Program-made: the position numbers and the translations under genes
Part shown: positions 1 through 5,385 of the stretch, piece after piece
How positions within the stretch are numbered: position 1 is the first letter of the stretch
How the letters are laid out: each line of letters starts with the position of its first letter
The notes under the pieces: generated by a model
What the model was told of the DNA's origin: nothing
The model's input: the letters and a program-made list of their open reading frames with translations, nothing else
Databases searched by the model: none
NCBI GenBank assembly: GCA_949298295.1
Contig: CASFWS010000078.1
Coordinates: forward strand, 1-5,385
Length of the DNA: 5,385 nt
Direction: 5' to 3'
Source of the DNA: an uncultured Bacillota bacterium
GTDB lineage: Bacteria > Bacillota_I > Bacilli_A > RFN20 > CAG-826

Positions 1-810
1 CTCGAGGGTCACGTAGGCAATGGGGTTCTCCTCCCCGTCGCTTATCACGTCGTCGACGAGGCGCGCGGTTGAAACGAAGCCGGGAAGCGGAAGATAGCCT
101 TCCGCCTCGTGGCCCTTCTTCGGGGTTCCGTAGATCCCAAGCCCATGGTTGATGACGGTGTCCTTCCCCCACTCGAGGTACCAGCGCCACTGGCCATAGG
201 GTTCCACCAAGCGTTTGCCGCCGTAGAGGGATGACCCGAAGGAAAATAGACGGCACCCTTCCTCGGCCGTCCACGACTCGAGGGGAGGTTGGAGGTAATC
301 GGAAGAGGACGGGAAGCCGAAGATGGAGTCCCCGTCGGTCATGATGAGGAAAAAAGTGATTGGGAGAAACGACTTCACCCGGGCCAGAAGGAGATCGACG
401 GTCTTGCCGGCGAAGTGGCTCGAGGGGGCCGGGCTTCCTTCTTCGAAGGTCATCCTGGTGAAGGCTCCGCCGTATATCTCCCAGTCGGCTACGGCGTAGC
501 GGTAGCCCTGCGCATACTCCTCCTCGTCGATACAGTAGAAACGATAGACAATCTTTTCCTCCTCGATGGGGACGGGGATCTCGTATTCCTCCTCTTCGGG
601 GAAGGAAGGGGAAATGGTCGCCCGTCTCCCGCCTGAGGCAGCGGCCACGGCGTTGTAGATCTCGGCAAAGAAAGGGAATTCCCGGCGGTTGGCTTCGTTG
701 GAAAAAGGGAACTCGACGAAAAGCCACCAAGGACCCTTCGAAGGTTCCGAGCAGGAAAAGCAAAGGAGGGCGGGAAGAAGGAGTGCGCTTAGATAGATGC
801 GGCTTTTCAT
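1..810 (-). CDS. Hypothetical lipoprotein, 3' end beyond the window (270 residues visible)
   Basis: I do not recognise this protein. Reading leftwards from the ATG at 810-808, the frame stays open for 270 codons to the window edge, so the C-terminus is missing. The N-terminus is a short lipoprotein-like signal: basic MKSR, a hydrophobic stretch to about residue 17, then Cys20 preceded by C-F-S, a loose lipobox. The mature part is acidic and aromatic (Trp28-29, an EEEE run at 72-75, many Tyr and Phe) with no further membrane helix evident, so it is probably anchored outside the membrane. A TDGDSI motif at 158-163 and a WRWYLEW segment at 208-214 resemble parts of the upstream lipoprotein. The start is supported by AAAGGAGG at 828-821, ten bases upstream and lying inside the end of the preceding gene. 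The ATG overlaps that gene's TGA (ATGA), which implies translational coupling. The reading frame is well supported; function is unknown. Confidence 0.8.
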   Translation of the reverse strand, partial: MKSRIYLSALLLPALLCFSCSEPSKGPWWLFVEFPFSNEANRREFPFFAEIYNAVAAASGGRRATISPSFPEEEEYEIPVPIEEEKIVYRFYCIDEEEYAQGYRYAVADWEIYGGAFTRMTFEEGSPAPSSHFAGKTVDLLLARVKSFLPITFFLIMTDGDSIFGFPSSSDYLQPPLESWTAEEGCRLFSFGSSLYGGKRLVEPYGQWRWYLEWGKDTVINHGLGIYGTPKKGHEAEGYLPLPGFVSTARLVDDVISDGEENPIAYVTLE

Positions 811-1697
811 ATTTCGGGGTCCTCCTTTACGTCGATATAGGAACCGGCCATGGCCGGAAGCTTCTCGTACTCATCCGGTTTAATGGCGTAGGAGGGGAGT
901 TCAAACCTGACGTAGCCGTTCCCGGCATAAAGGAAGAGGAAGAACTCCTCAATTCGGGGAGGCACCTCGAATTCCGGGTCGGCATTGAGTCCCATGACGA
1001 CATTGGCGACAAACTCCCAATAGGTAGCAAAGGGACGCCCGAGGAGAGCGAAAAGCCCGCCCGAAGAGACGGTTGAGAGGAAGATGCCATTGCCGAAGTC
1101 GACCCCGTCTTCGAAAAGGGGCCGGCTTGGTGAAAGCTCGGTGAGGAAGAGAATGCTTTCCCCGTCGGTAAGCGAAAGGGTCACGAGCTTGGCGTCGGCC
1201 CAGGAACTCCCCGCATCCTCGCCCTCGCTTTCGTAGAAGCTGCTCTCGCTCATATTGTCGCGATAGTAGGTGTAGCAGGAGAAGGCCTGGAAGACGATCT
1301 CGATCTGCCGCCCGGCAAAGCAAGGGAGGGCGAAGGTCACATCGGAAGGGATTTCGCTCTCCGCCCGATAGGCCATCATGAGACGGAGGCGCGGATAAGT
1401 CGGGTAGGAATAGCCGAAATAGGTCGGGGTCAAGGAAACGCTCTTGCCTTCCGGGAGGGCCGGGCGGAGGTCGCTTGGGTCCTTCCCGTCGAGGAAGCTC
1501 CCGCCCGCCTCCCCGAAGGGGAAGGTATGGAGGCGGTACATCATCTCAATGGCCTCCTCGTCGTAGGAGGAAGGCTCAACGGGCAGAACGGGCCTTTCGG
1601 AAGAGCTAGCCTCCTCTTGGTAGGAGGAGATGGCCGCTTCTCCGCACGCGCAAAGAAGGAAAGGGAGAAGAAGGAGCAGGGTCGTTTTTGCTTTCAA
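807..1697 (-). CDS. Hypothetical lipoprotein, first gene of a two-gene operon
   Basis: This is a 296-residue protein of unknown function. I chose the TTG start at 1697-1695 over an ATG 42 bases upstream. TTG sits eight bases after a GGAGG in a textbook site (GGAGGTGATT), and it yields a clean lipoprotein signal: MKAK, a run of leucines, then Leu-Cys-Ala-Cys with Cys18 as the likely lipidated residue. The longer start would bury the ribosome site in coding sequence and put a Pro/Arg-rich stretch before the signal. Residues 19-50 form a Ser/Glu-rich linker. The rest looks like a soluble extracytoplasmic domain with alternating hydrophobic residues (for example 172-186, with TDGESI at 177-182) and aromatic clusters (WEFV at 227-230, EEFFLFLY at 250-257). 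The TGA stop overlaps the ATG of the next lipoprotein gene. It probably acts at the outer face of the membrane; the ligand or partner cannot be read from the sequence. Confidence 0.82.
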   Translation of the reverse strand: MKAKTTLLLLLPFLLCACGEAAISSYQEEASSSERPVLPVEPSSYDEEAIEMMYRLHTFPFGEAGGSFLDGKDPSDLRPALPEGKSVSLTPTYFGYSYPTYPRLRLMMAYRAESEIPSDVTFALPCFAGRQIEIVFQAFSCYTYYRDNMSESSFYESEGEDAGSSWADAKLVTLSLTDGESILFLTELSPSRPLFEDGVDFGNGIFLSTVSSGGLFALLGRPFATYWEFVANVVMGLNADPEFEVPPRIEEFFLFLYAGNGYVRFELPSYAIKPDEYEKLPAMAGSYIDVKEDPEI

Positions 1698-1700
1698 GGG

Positions 1701-1710
1701 AATCACCTCC
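1701..1710 (-). promoter_or_regulatory. Ribosome binding site that fixes the TTG start of the upstream lipoprotein gene
   Basis: GGAGGTGATT on the minus strand is a full match to the anti-Shine-Dalgarno tail of 16S rRNA. It lies immediately before CCC-TTG, so it selects the TTG at 1697 rather than the ATG at 1739. Confidence 0.85.
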
Positions 1711-1733
1711 GCCCCTCGCCTCAAGGGAGGGGC
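1711..1733 (-). promoter_or_regulatory. Leader hairpin abutting the ribosome binding site
   Basis: A perfect 7-bp inverted repeat (GCCCCTC / GAGGGGC, arms 1733-1727 and 1717-1711) encloses a 9-base loop and ends directly against the Shine-Dalgarno sequence. No U-tract follows, so it is not a terminator. The 5' arm contains CCTCC (1730-1726), which could instead pair with the GGAGG at 1710-1706. That makes a translational on/off fold possible, but this is inference only; a simple stabilising or fortuitous hairpin in GC-rich DNA is equally plausible. Confidence 0.4.
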
Positions 1734-1756
1734 AGGCAATCGTCTCGTCTATCTTT

Positions 1757-1784
1757 ACTATATGGCGCCGTCCGGGGAGGTCAA
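1757..1784 (-). promoter_or_regulatory. Predicted sigma-70-type promoter for the two-lipoprotein operon
   Basis: The -35 box is TTGACC (1784-1779, 5/6 to consensus) and the -10 box is TATAGT (1762-1757, 5/6), with a 16-base spacer. Transcription would begin near 1750, giving a leader of about 50 bases that contains the 1711-1733 hairpin and the ribosome site. The -35 box starts only 15 bases past the upstream operon's terminator. Confidence 0.7.
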
Positions 1785-1799
1785 GGGGGCGAAAGCATC

Positions 1800-1823
1800 A
1801 AAAAAAGGCCCGTCCGGGCCCTT
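1800..1823 (-). terminator. Rho-independent terminator of the deoB-lipoprotein operon
   Basis: On the minus strand the stem GGCCC / GGGCC around the tetraloop GGAC (1820-1807) is extended by A-U and G-U pairs and followed by seven T residues (1806-1800). It begins 15 bases after the TAG stop of the substrate-binding lipoprotein gene. Confidence 0.88.
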
Positions 1824-1838
1824 AGCACCCTTCGGCGC

Positions 1839-2891
1839 CTAGAAGAGGAAGAGGGAAGTATCGTAAGGGGAAGCGCCCACCGCTTCTTGGTAGCTGTTGG
1901 CGAATTCGCGGTTCGTTCCGATCTCCGCTTCGCTCGAAATGAGGCCGAAGCGGTTTTTGCCCCCGCCTTGGAGGGAGGTGACGAGGGAGGGCTGGTAGCC
2001 GAAGCGGGCCTGGACCTCACTTGGCTCCCCATACGCCTCGAGGGCGGAAACGACTTCCGCGGGGTTATTGACGGCCGTGTCGATCCGCTCGCCCGTCTTC
2101 TCGAGGAAGAGATCCATCGCCTCCTTTTCTTCCGCATAGGAGTTGACGTTGTAGAAGAGGGCCGCGGCCGGGAGGGTTTCCCCGAGCCCGGCACCCTTCC
2201 ATTCTTCTTGGATGTCGTAGACGACCTCGAGCTCGACTCCCTTGGCGGCAAGCTGGCTCTTCGCGTTAGTGAGGACCGGCTCGGCCATCACGTAATAGTC
2301 GTAAGCCCCCGGGTTGCTCACGAGGGTCTGGAGGACTTGCTGGACCCCGGAGAGGTAAGTGACTTGGCTATCCTCGTAGTCCCAGCCCCACTCCTCGCTC
2401 GAAAGCTTCCGGAAGGCGACCGAGGCGGTGCCCGTCTCGTTGAAGGAGAGGATCCGCTCGCTTCCTTCGAAGGCCTCCCCGGCCTCGTGGGTCGTCGAGA
2501 CGACGTAGAAGTTCCCGCCGGTGATCCACTTGGCGAGCTTGTAGTTGCTACTCCCTTGGCTAAGGACATTGAGCCCGTTCAGCCCGTCGAAGACGACCAT
2601 GTCGTAGTCGTTGCCCCGAAGGGCCGGGGGGATCGAGGTGGCGTCGCTCGTCGAGGTCCAGTTCGGGTCGTCCCCCATGTCGTAGAAGGCGAGGGTCGGG
2701 GCCCCCGAGGGGGTAAGGAGGGTCAGCTCGGAAGAAGGCTCGAGAGCCGAAGAGCTTCCTTCGGACGTGCCTTCCGAGGGCAAAGACTCGGAGGGAAGGC
2801 TCGCGCCTTGGCTCGAGGAGGAGGTTCCCCCGCAGGAAGCGAGGGCGAGGGCGGCGAGGAAGCCGGCGCTCAAAAGCAGCGTTTTCTTCAT
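1839..2891 (-). CDS. Lipoprotein resembling an ABC transporter substrate-binding protein (NMT1/ThiY-like)
   Basis: This 350-residue secreted lipoprotein probably captures a small solute outside the membrane for an ABC importer. The signal peptide (MKKT, then a hydrophobic core) ends in a canonical lipobox, Leu17-Ala-Ser-Cys20. A disordered linker follows (about 21-54), rich in Ser and Glu, with a tandem SLPSE repeat at 31-40. The folded part begins with the strand ELTLLTPSGAPTLAF at 55-69. YDMVVFDGLNGLNVL at 96-110 and KLAKWITGGNFYVV at 118-131 are the kind of segments I associate with NMT1/ThiY-like (nitrate/taurine/thiamine-precursor) binding folds. That assignment is by resemblance only, and the ligand is unknown. 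The ATG at 2891 was chosen because an ATG 14 codons upstream lies inside deoB and would spoil the signal. A modest AAAAGGAA site (2909-2902) precedes it. The gene follows deoB by 19 bases and is closed by a terminator. No permease or ATPase partner is present. Confidence 0.85.
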   Translation of the reverse strand: MKKTLLLSAGFLAALALASCGGTSSSSQGASLPSESLPSEGTSEGSSSALEPSSELTLLTPSGAPTLAFYDMGDDPNWTSTSDATSIPPALRGNDYDMVVFDGLNGLNVLSQGSSNYKLAKWITGGNFYVVSTTHEAGEAFEGSERILSFNETGTASVAFRKLSSEEWGWDYEDSQVTYLSGVQQVLQTLVSNPGAYDYYVMAEPVLTNAKSQLAAKGVELEVVYDIQEEWKGAGLGETLPAAALFYNVNSYAEEKEAMDLFLEKTGERIDTAVNNPAEVVSALEAYGEPSEVQARFGYQPSLVTSLQGGGKNRFGLISSEAEIGTNREFANSYQEAVGASPYDTSLFLF

Positions 2892-2910
2892 GTTGTTCGA
2901 ATTCCTTTTC

Positions 2911-4107
2911 TTAGTCGGCAAGTATTTCGCCAATCGGGGTGCCGATCAAATGGCTCGGCTTCTTGAGCCCGTAGTTTTGAAGGATGCTCGCCCCGATGTC
3001 AGCGAAGGAGGAGCGCTCCTCGAGGTATCTTCCGTTCTTGAAGGAAGGGGAATAGGCGATGAGGGGCACCTTTTCCCGGGTGTGGTCGGTTCCTTTGAAC
3101 GTCGGGTCGTTCCCGTGGTCGGCGGTAATAAGAAGGAGGTCGCCTTCCCTAATGAGGGGCAAAAGCTCCTTGAGGCGGGCGTCGAAGGCCATGATGCAGC
3201 GGGCATAGCCCTTCGGATTCCGCCGGTGGCCGTACTCGCTATCGAACTCGACGAGGTTCACGAAGGTAAGTCCCGGCTCCTTCCGCTCCTTGGCGTCCGC
3301 AATGGTTTTGTCCATCCCGTCTTCGTTGCTGATTGTATGGAGGCTCTCCCCGATGCCGTACATGTCGAAGATGTCCCCGATCTTCCCGATGCCGTTGCTC
3401 TTAAGCCCGGCTTCGAGGAGGACGTTGAGGGCGGTCGGTAGCGGCGGCTTCAACGCATAGTCGTGCCGGTTGCTCGTCCGCTTGAAGCTGGCGGGAGTAT
3501 CCCCAATGAAGGGGCGGGCGATGACCCGCCCGACCCGGTATTCGGGCCGGAGGCACATCTCCCGGGCGATCTCGCAGCAGCGATAGAGTTCCTGCAGGCC
3601 CGTTTTCTCCTCGTGGGCGGCAATTTGGAGGACGCTATCGGCCGAGGTGTAGACGATGAGGGCGTTTTCCTTCATCGCTTGCTCGCCGAGGACTTTGATG
3701 ATCTCGGTCCCCGAGGCGGCGACGTTTCCGATGATCTTGTGTCCGGTCCTTTCCGTAAGCTCGGCGATGAGCTCTTCGGGGAAGCCGGTGTCCGTGAAGG
3801 TCTTGAAGGGCTTCTCGGTGTAGATGCCCATCATTTCCCAGTGCCCGGTCATCGTGTCCTTGCCGTTACTTTCCTCCCTGAGCCGCATGACGTAGCTATG
3901 GGGATAGGAAGGGGCCTCCGGGGTGTTATTGATGTCGTCGATGGCGCCGACCCCGAGGGAGGCGAGGGTCGGGATGGCGAAGTCCTCGAGGCTATAGGAC
4001 GCATGCTTGAAGGTGTTGCTCCCGACGTCCCCGAAGCGCGCGGCGTCGGGTTCCTCCCCGACCCCGAGGGAATCGGCGACGATGAGGTAAATCCGCTTGA
4101 AAGGCAT
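2911..4107 (-). CDS. deoB: Phosphopentomutase (deoxyribose/ribose phosphate mutase)
   Basis: This cytoplasmic enzyme of the alkaline-phosphatase superfamily interconverts ribose 1-phosphate and 5-phosphate (and the deoxy forms), linking nucleoside phosphorolysis to the pentose phosphate pool. It is 398 residues, close to the family's usual 390-410. All expected active-site elements are visible: Asp12 in VADSLGVG, the phosphorylated Thr85 in KDTMTGHWEM, Asp289 and His294 in EFDSEYGHRR, Asp330-His331 in TADHGND, and His342 in GTDHTREK. These are the two-metal ligands and nucleophile known for DeoB. The cap domain occupies roughly residues 100-215. The ATG at 4107 follows AGGAG (4120-4116) by eight bases, and the protein begins MPFKRIYLIV, matching the family N-terminus. 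It is the first gene of a two-gene unit with the substrate-binding lipoprotein. No other deo or phosphorylase gene is nearby. No defect is seen. Confidence 0.97.
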   Translation of the reverse strand: MPFKRIYLIVADSLGVGEEPDAARFGDVGSNTFKHASYSLEDFAIPTLASLGVGAIDDINNTPEAPSYPHSYVMRLREESNGKDTMTGHWEMMGIYTEKPFKTFTDTGFPEELIAELTERTGHKIIGNVAASGTEIIKVLGEQAMKENALIVYTSADSVLQIAAHEEKTGLQELYRCCEIAREMCLRPEYRVGRVIARPFIGDTPASFKRTSNRHDYALKPPLPTALNVLLEAGLKSNGIGKIGDIFDMYGIGESLHTISNEDGMDKTIADAKERKEPGLTFVNLVEFDSEYGHRRNPKGYARCIMAFDARLKELLPLIREGDLLLITADHGNDPTFKGTDHTREKVPLIAYSPSFKNGRYLEERSSFADIGASILQNYGLKKPSHLIGTPIGEILAD

Positions 4108-4127
4108 TGTTGTTTCTCCTGAGGATT

Positions 4128-4155
4128 ATCTTATTCCCCGCGCCGGTTTAGTCAA
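4128..4155 (-). promoter_or_regulatory. deoB: Predicted promoter of the deoB operon
   Basis: The -35 box is TTGACT (4155-4150, 5/6 to consensus). A -10 box TAAGAT (4133-4128, 4/6) lies 16 bases on; GATAAT (4130-4125, 5/6) at 19 bases is an alternative. Either places transcription start near 4118-4121, leaving only about 11-14 bases before the ATG, so the mRNA would start at or just upstream of the AGGAG site. A more distant promoter is possible, but the terminator at 4207-4177 argues that this gap holds one. Confidence 0.55.
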
Positions 4156-4176
4156 AGGATACGCTCCTTCGGGCTT

Positions 4177-4207
4177 AAAAAGGAAAAGCCCGCCTAACTG
4201 TGCGGGC
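4177..4207 (-). terminator. Rho-independent terminator after the truncated membrane-protein gene
   Basis: On the minus strand the perfect 6-bp stem GCCCGC / GCGGGC (4207-4202 and 4193-4188) has an 8-base loop and is followed by TTTTCCTTTTT (4187-4177). It lies 23 bases after the TAA at 4231, so it belongs to the native gene whose 3' end remains at 4416-4231. Confidence 0.8.
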
Positions 4208-4230
4208 CGGAGGGCTTCCTCACGGGAATC

Positions 4231-4416
4231 TTAGGCGAAGAAGGCCGTGCGTCTAGACCTTTCCAAGGCGGCGGCATAATACCGGACCGGCTCGGAGGAG
4301 CCACTTCCCGTCGAGGAGGGCCCAAGGGCGGGATAAAGGATAAGGAAGAGGACGAAGGCAAGGACGACGGCCCCTAGCCCGGCGAGGAAGGATAGATAAG
4401 CCGTCTTCCCTTTTCC
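4231..4416 (-). pseudogene. 3' remnant of an unidentified single-pass membrane protein
   Basis: From the junction near 4417 an open frame runs 61 codons to TAA at 4233-4231. The peptide has a Lys-rich start (GKGK), one strongly hydrophobic helix at about residues 6-31 (FLAGLGAVVLAFVLFLILYP at 10-29), then a Ser/Gly linker and a charged tail ending RRTAFFA. Positive charge before the helix and a polar tail after it suggest the tail faces outward. There is no in-frame ATG or GTG, and the only TTG lies near the end, so the fragment cannot be a complete gene as it stands; its 5' part is missing upstream of about 4417. The preceding codon in this frame is the TGA that ends the ATPase reading frame. 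A properly placed terminator follows, which supports it having been a real expressed gene. The family is not recognisable from this fragment. Confidence 0.6.
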
Positions 4417-5370
4417 TCATGCCTGCGACGCAAGATAAGCTCCAACAGCGGAACGCACTCGCTGACGCAGCAAATCGGCATCGTTGCACACATTCGAAAA
4501 GGTTTCTGCTCCTATAGCCGCACACAGGGCATTGTTGTGCACCTGAAGCTTCGGAATGCTCGAACGACACCTGAGTTTTCCGCCTTCATACTTTTCGAGT
4601 GCCCCGGCCAAACCGCTCTCTTTTAGGAGAGCCAGATAGCTCGAAATCGTCATCACATTGCCCATTGGGCCCTGCAGCTCCGTCAGAAGCTTTGTGAGCG
4701 ACATTTCTTCACCCGACCGAGCCGAAACAGCCGAAAGCGTGTGTTTCATCAACGCAGCTTTAGCAATCCGTGTGTCTTCAAGGATGTCGCGGGTAAGCGT
4801 ACGATCAACCACCGCACTTCGAATCGTTTCCTTCCAGTAAACCTCATCGTCGATCGCATCGGCAGCCGTCGGATAACCGCCGAAATAGACGTATTGTTCC
4901 AACGTCCAGCCGAAGGCCTCCTGCATTTCCAGAAATGCCCAGTGTGTCATTCGGATTTCTTCAAATCGTCCCATCAACGATTCGCTCAAGCCCGTGAAAT
5001 ATCGCGCCCTCGCCGAGCCGATCAGCACAACTTTGACTTTTTCCTTATCCCACGTATCCGCATCCCAATGCCGCTTCACAGACTGCGTCCAGTCGGGAAT
5101 TTTTTGGATCTCATCAATCGCTAACACACTGCCGACGGATGATTTGCGCGCAGCCTGACGAGCCCTTTCCCAAACAAGCGACAGCCACACACTTTTGTCA
5201 CCGGTCACGTTGTCGGCTCACGCGTACACACTCGGCATCTCGAGCGACTCGAGGACATGCTTGACCGTTGTCGTCTTTCCGATTTGCCGCGGCCCGACGA
5301 CAAGCTGAATGAATTTTCTCGGCTCATGCAAGCGATCGGATAAAAGTTGAAATTCACGGCGTTCGTACAT
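4417..5370 (-). pseudogene. Broken COG1373-type ATP-binding protein (AAA + DUF4143), nonsense codon and C-terminal truncation
   Basis: Members of this family are AAA ATPases of uncertain role, common in accessory DNA and sometimes suspected to be toxin-like or defence-related. The ATG at 5370 follows an in-frame TAA (5385-5383) and an AAAAGG site. Visible motifs: Walker A GPRQIGKTT (residues 26-34), Walker B VLAIDEIQ (82-89, Asp86-Glu87), a VVLIGSA sensor-like strand (114-120), MGRFEEIRMTHW (133-144), FGGYP (163-167), and DUF4143 features ending at RSAVGAYLASQA (306-317). Two defects are present. Codon 51 is TGA (5220-5218) where the sequence otherwise continues smoothly as YA-x-ADN. After residue 317 the frame meets TGA at the junction, without the C-terminal YWR...EVDFV...VK region expected in this family, a loss of very roughly 80-100 residues. 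A GTG at 5208 could begin a shorter protein, but it would lack Walker A. Base composition is somewhat lower in GC than the left side, hinting at a different origin. Confidence 0.8.
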
Positions 5371-5385
5371 GGCGAGAACCTTTTA

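Noticed and set aside
31..330. Recurrent CTCGAG, GTCGTC and GGAGG-type short motifs on the left side
   Set aside because: They occur irregularly within coding sequence and follow from preferred Leu-Glu, Asp/Val and Glu codons. They show no array spacing or CRISPR-like structure.
289..636. Plus-strand open frame of 115 codons
   Set aside because: It is antisense to the left-edge lipoprotein, whose frame is open for the full 270 codons and has a strong ribosome site and an ATGA overlap.
1698..1739. Upstream ATG (1739) as the start of the 296-residue lipoprotein
   Set aside because: It would place the leader hairpin and a perfect ribosome site inside the coding sequence and put a Pro/Arg-rich stretch before the lipoprotein signal. 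The TTG at 1697 explains all the signals.
1527..2966. Long plus-strand open frame (479 codons) opposite the lipoprotein genes
   Set aside because: It is antisense to a gene with a clear lipobox and domain structure and crosses a terminator and a promoter. Its product is low-complexity, rich in Arg, Gly and Glu, as expected from the complement of GC-rich codons.
2767..3441. Plus-strand open frame of 224 codons
   Set aside because: It spans the antisense of deoB and of the lipoprotein start, covering the real ribosome binding site and signal peptide, so it is a shadow frame.
3463..4122. Plus-strand open frame of 219 codons opposite deoB
   Set aside because: It lies antisense to deoB, whose catalytic motifs are all intact. 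Its composition is the mirror of deoB codons and it has no recognisable motif.
4253..4570. Minus-strand frame of 105 codons crossing the junction
   Set aside because: It runs out of frame with both the ATPase and the hydrophobic remnant, destroys the membrane helix and shows no domain. Its bridging of the junction is chance.
4231..5370. A single ATPase-membrane fusion protein made by reading through TGA
   Set aside because: The two TGA codons are in one frame, but the ATPase lacks its expected C-terminal part, base composition shifts at the join, and there is no evidence of TGA reassignment. Two truncated genes is the simpler reading.

Overview
The window reads almost entirely on the minus strand. 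It looks like a moderately GC-rich bacterium with Gram-positive-style expression: strong GGAGG ribosome binding sites, sigma-70-type promoters with 16-base spacers, short rho-independent terminators, and several secreted lipoproteins with Ser/Glu-rich linkers. I infer a Bacillota-type host, possibly a gut Bacilli lineage, but nothing here fixes the taxon. Every Trp codon I checked is TGG, and TAA, TAG and TGA all occur where stops are expected, so the standard code is the simplest reading.

Layout, in the direction of transcription (high to low coordinates): (1) 5370-4417 holds a COG1373-type AAA ATPase (AAA plus DUF4143). It carries an in-frame TGA just after the Walker A motif and has lost its C-terminal end. 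(2) At about 4417-4422 it is joined directly to 4416-4231, the 3' end of an unidentified membrane protein with no start codon, followed by a terminator at 4207-4177. Both genes are cut at the same point, so this is a rearrangement or assembly breakpoint. (3) A promoter at 4155-4128 drives deoB (phosphopentomutase, complete and catalytically intact) and, 19 bases later, a lipoprotein resembling NMT1/ThiY-type ABC substrate-binding proteins. This two-gene unit ends at a terminator at 1823-1800. (4) A new promoter at 1784-1757 drives two hypothetical lipoproteins whose genes overlap by ATGA. The second runs off the left edge.

Functionally, the central operon pairs pentose-phosphate interconversion (nucleoside salvage) with a binding protein that has no permease or ATPase partner in the window. 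The two small lipoproteins share weak sequence resemblance and may be an old tandem duplication. No RNA genes, CRISPR arrays, insertion-sequence ends or recognisable transposases were seen.
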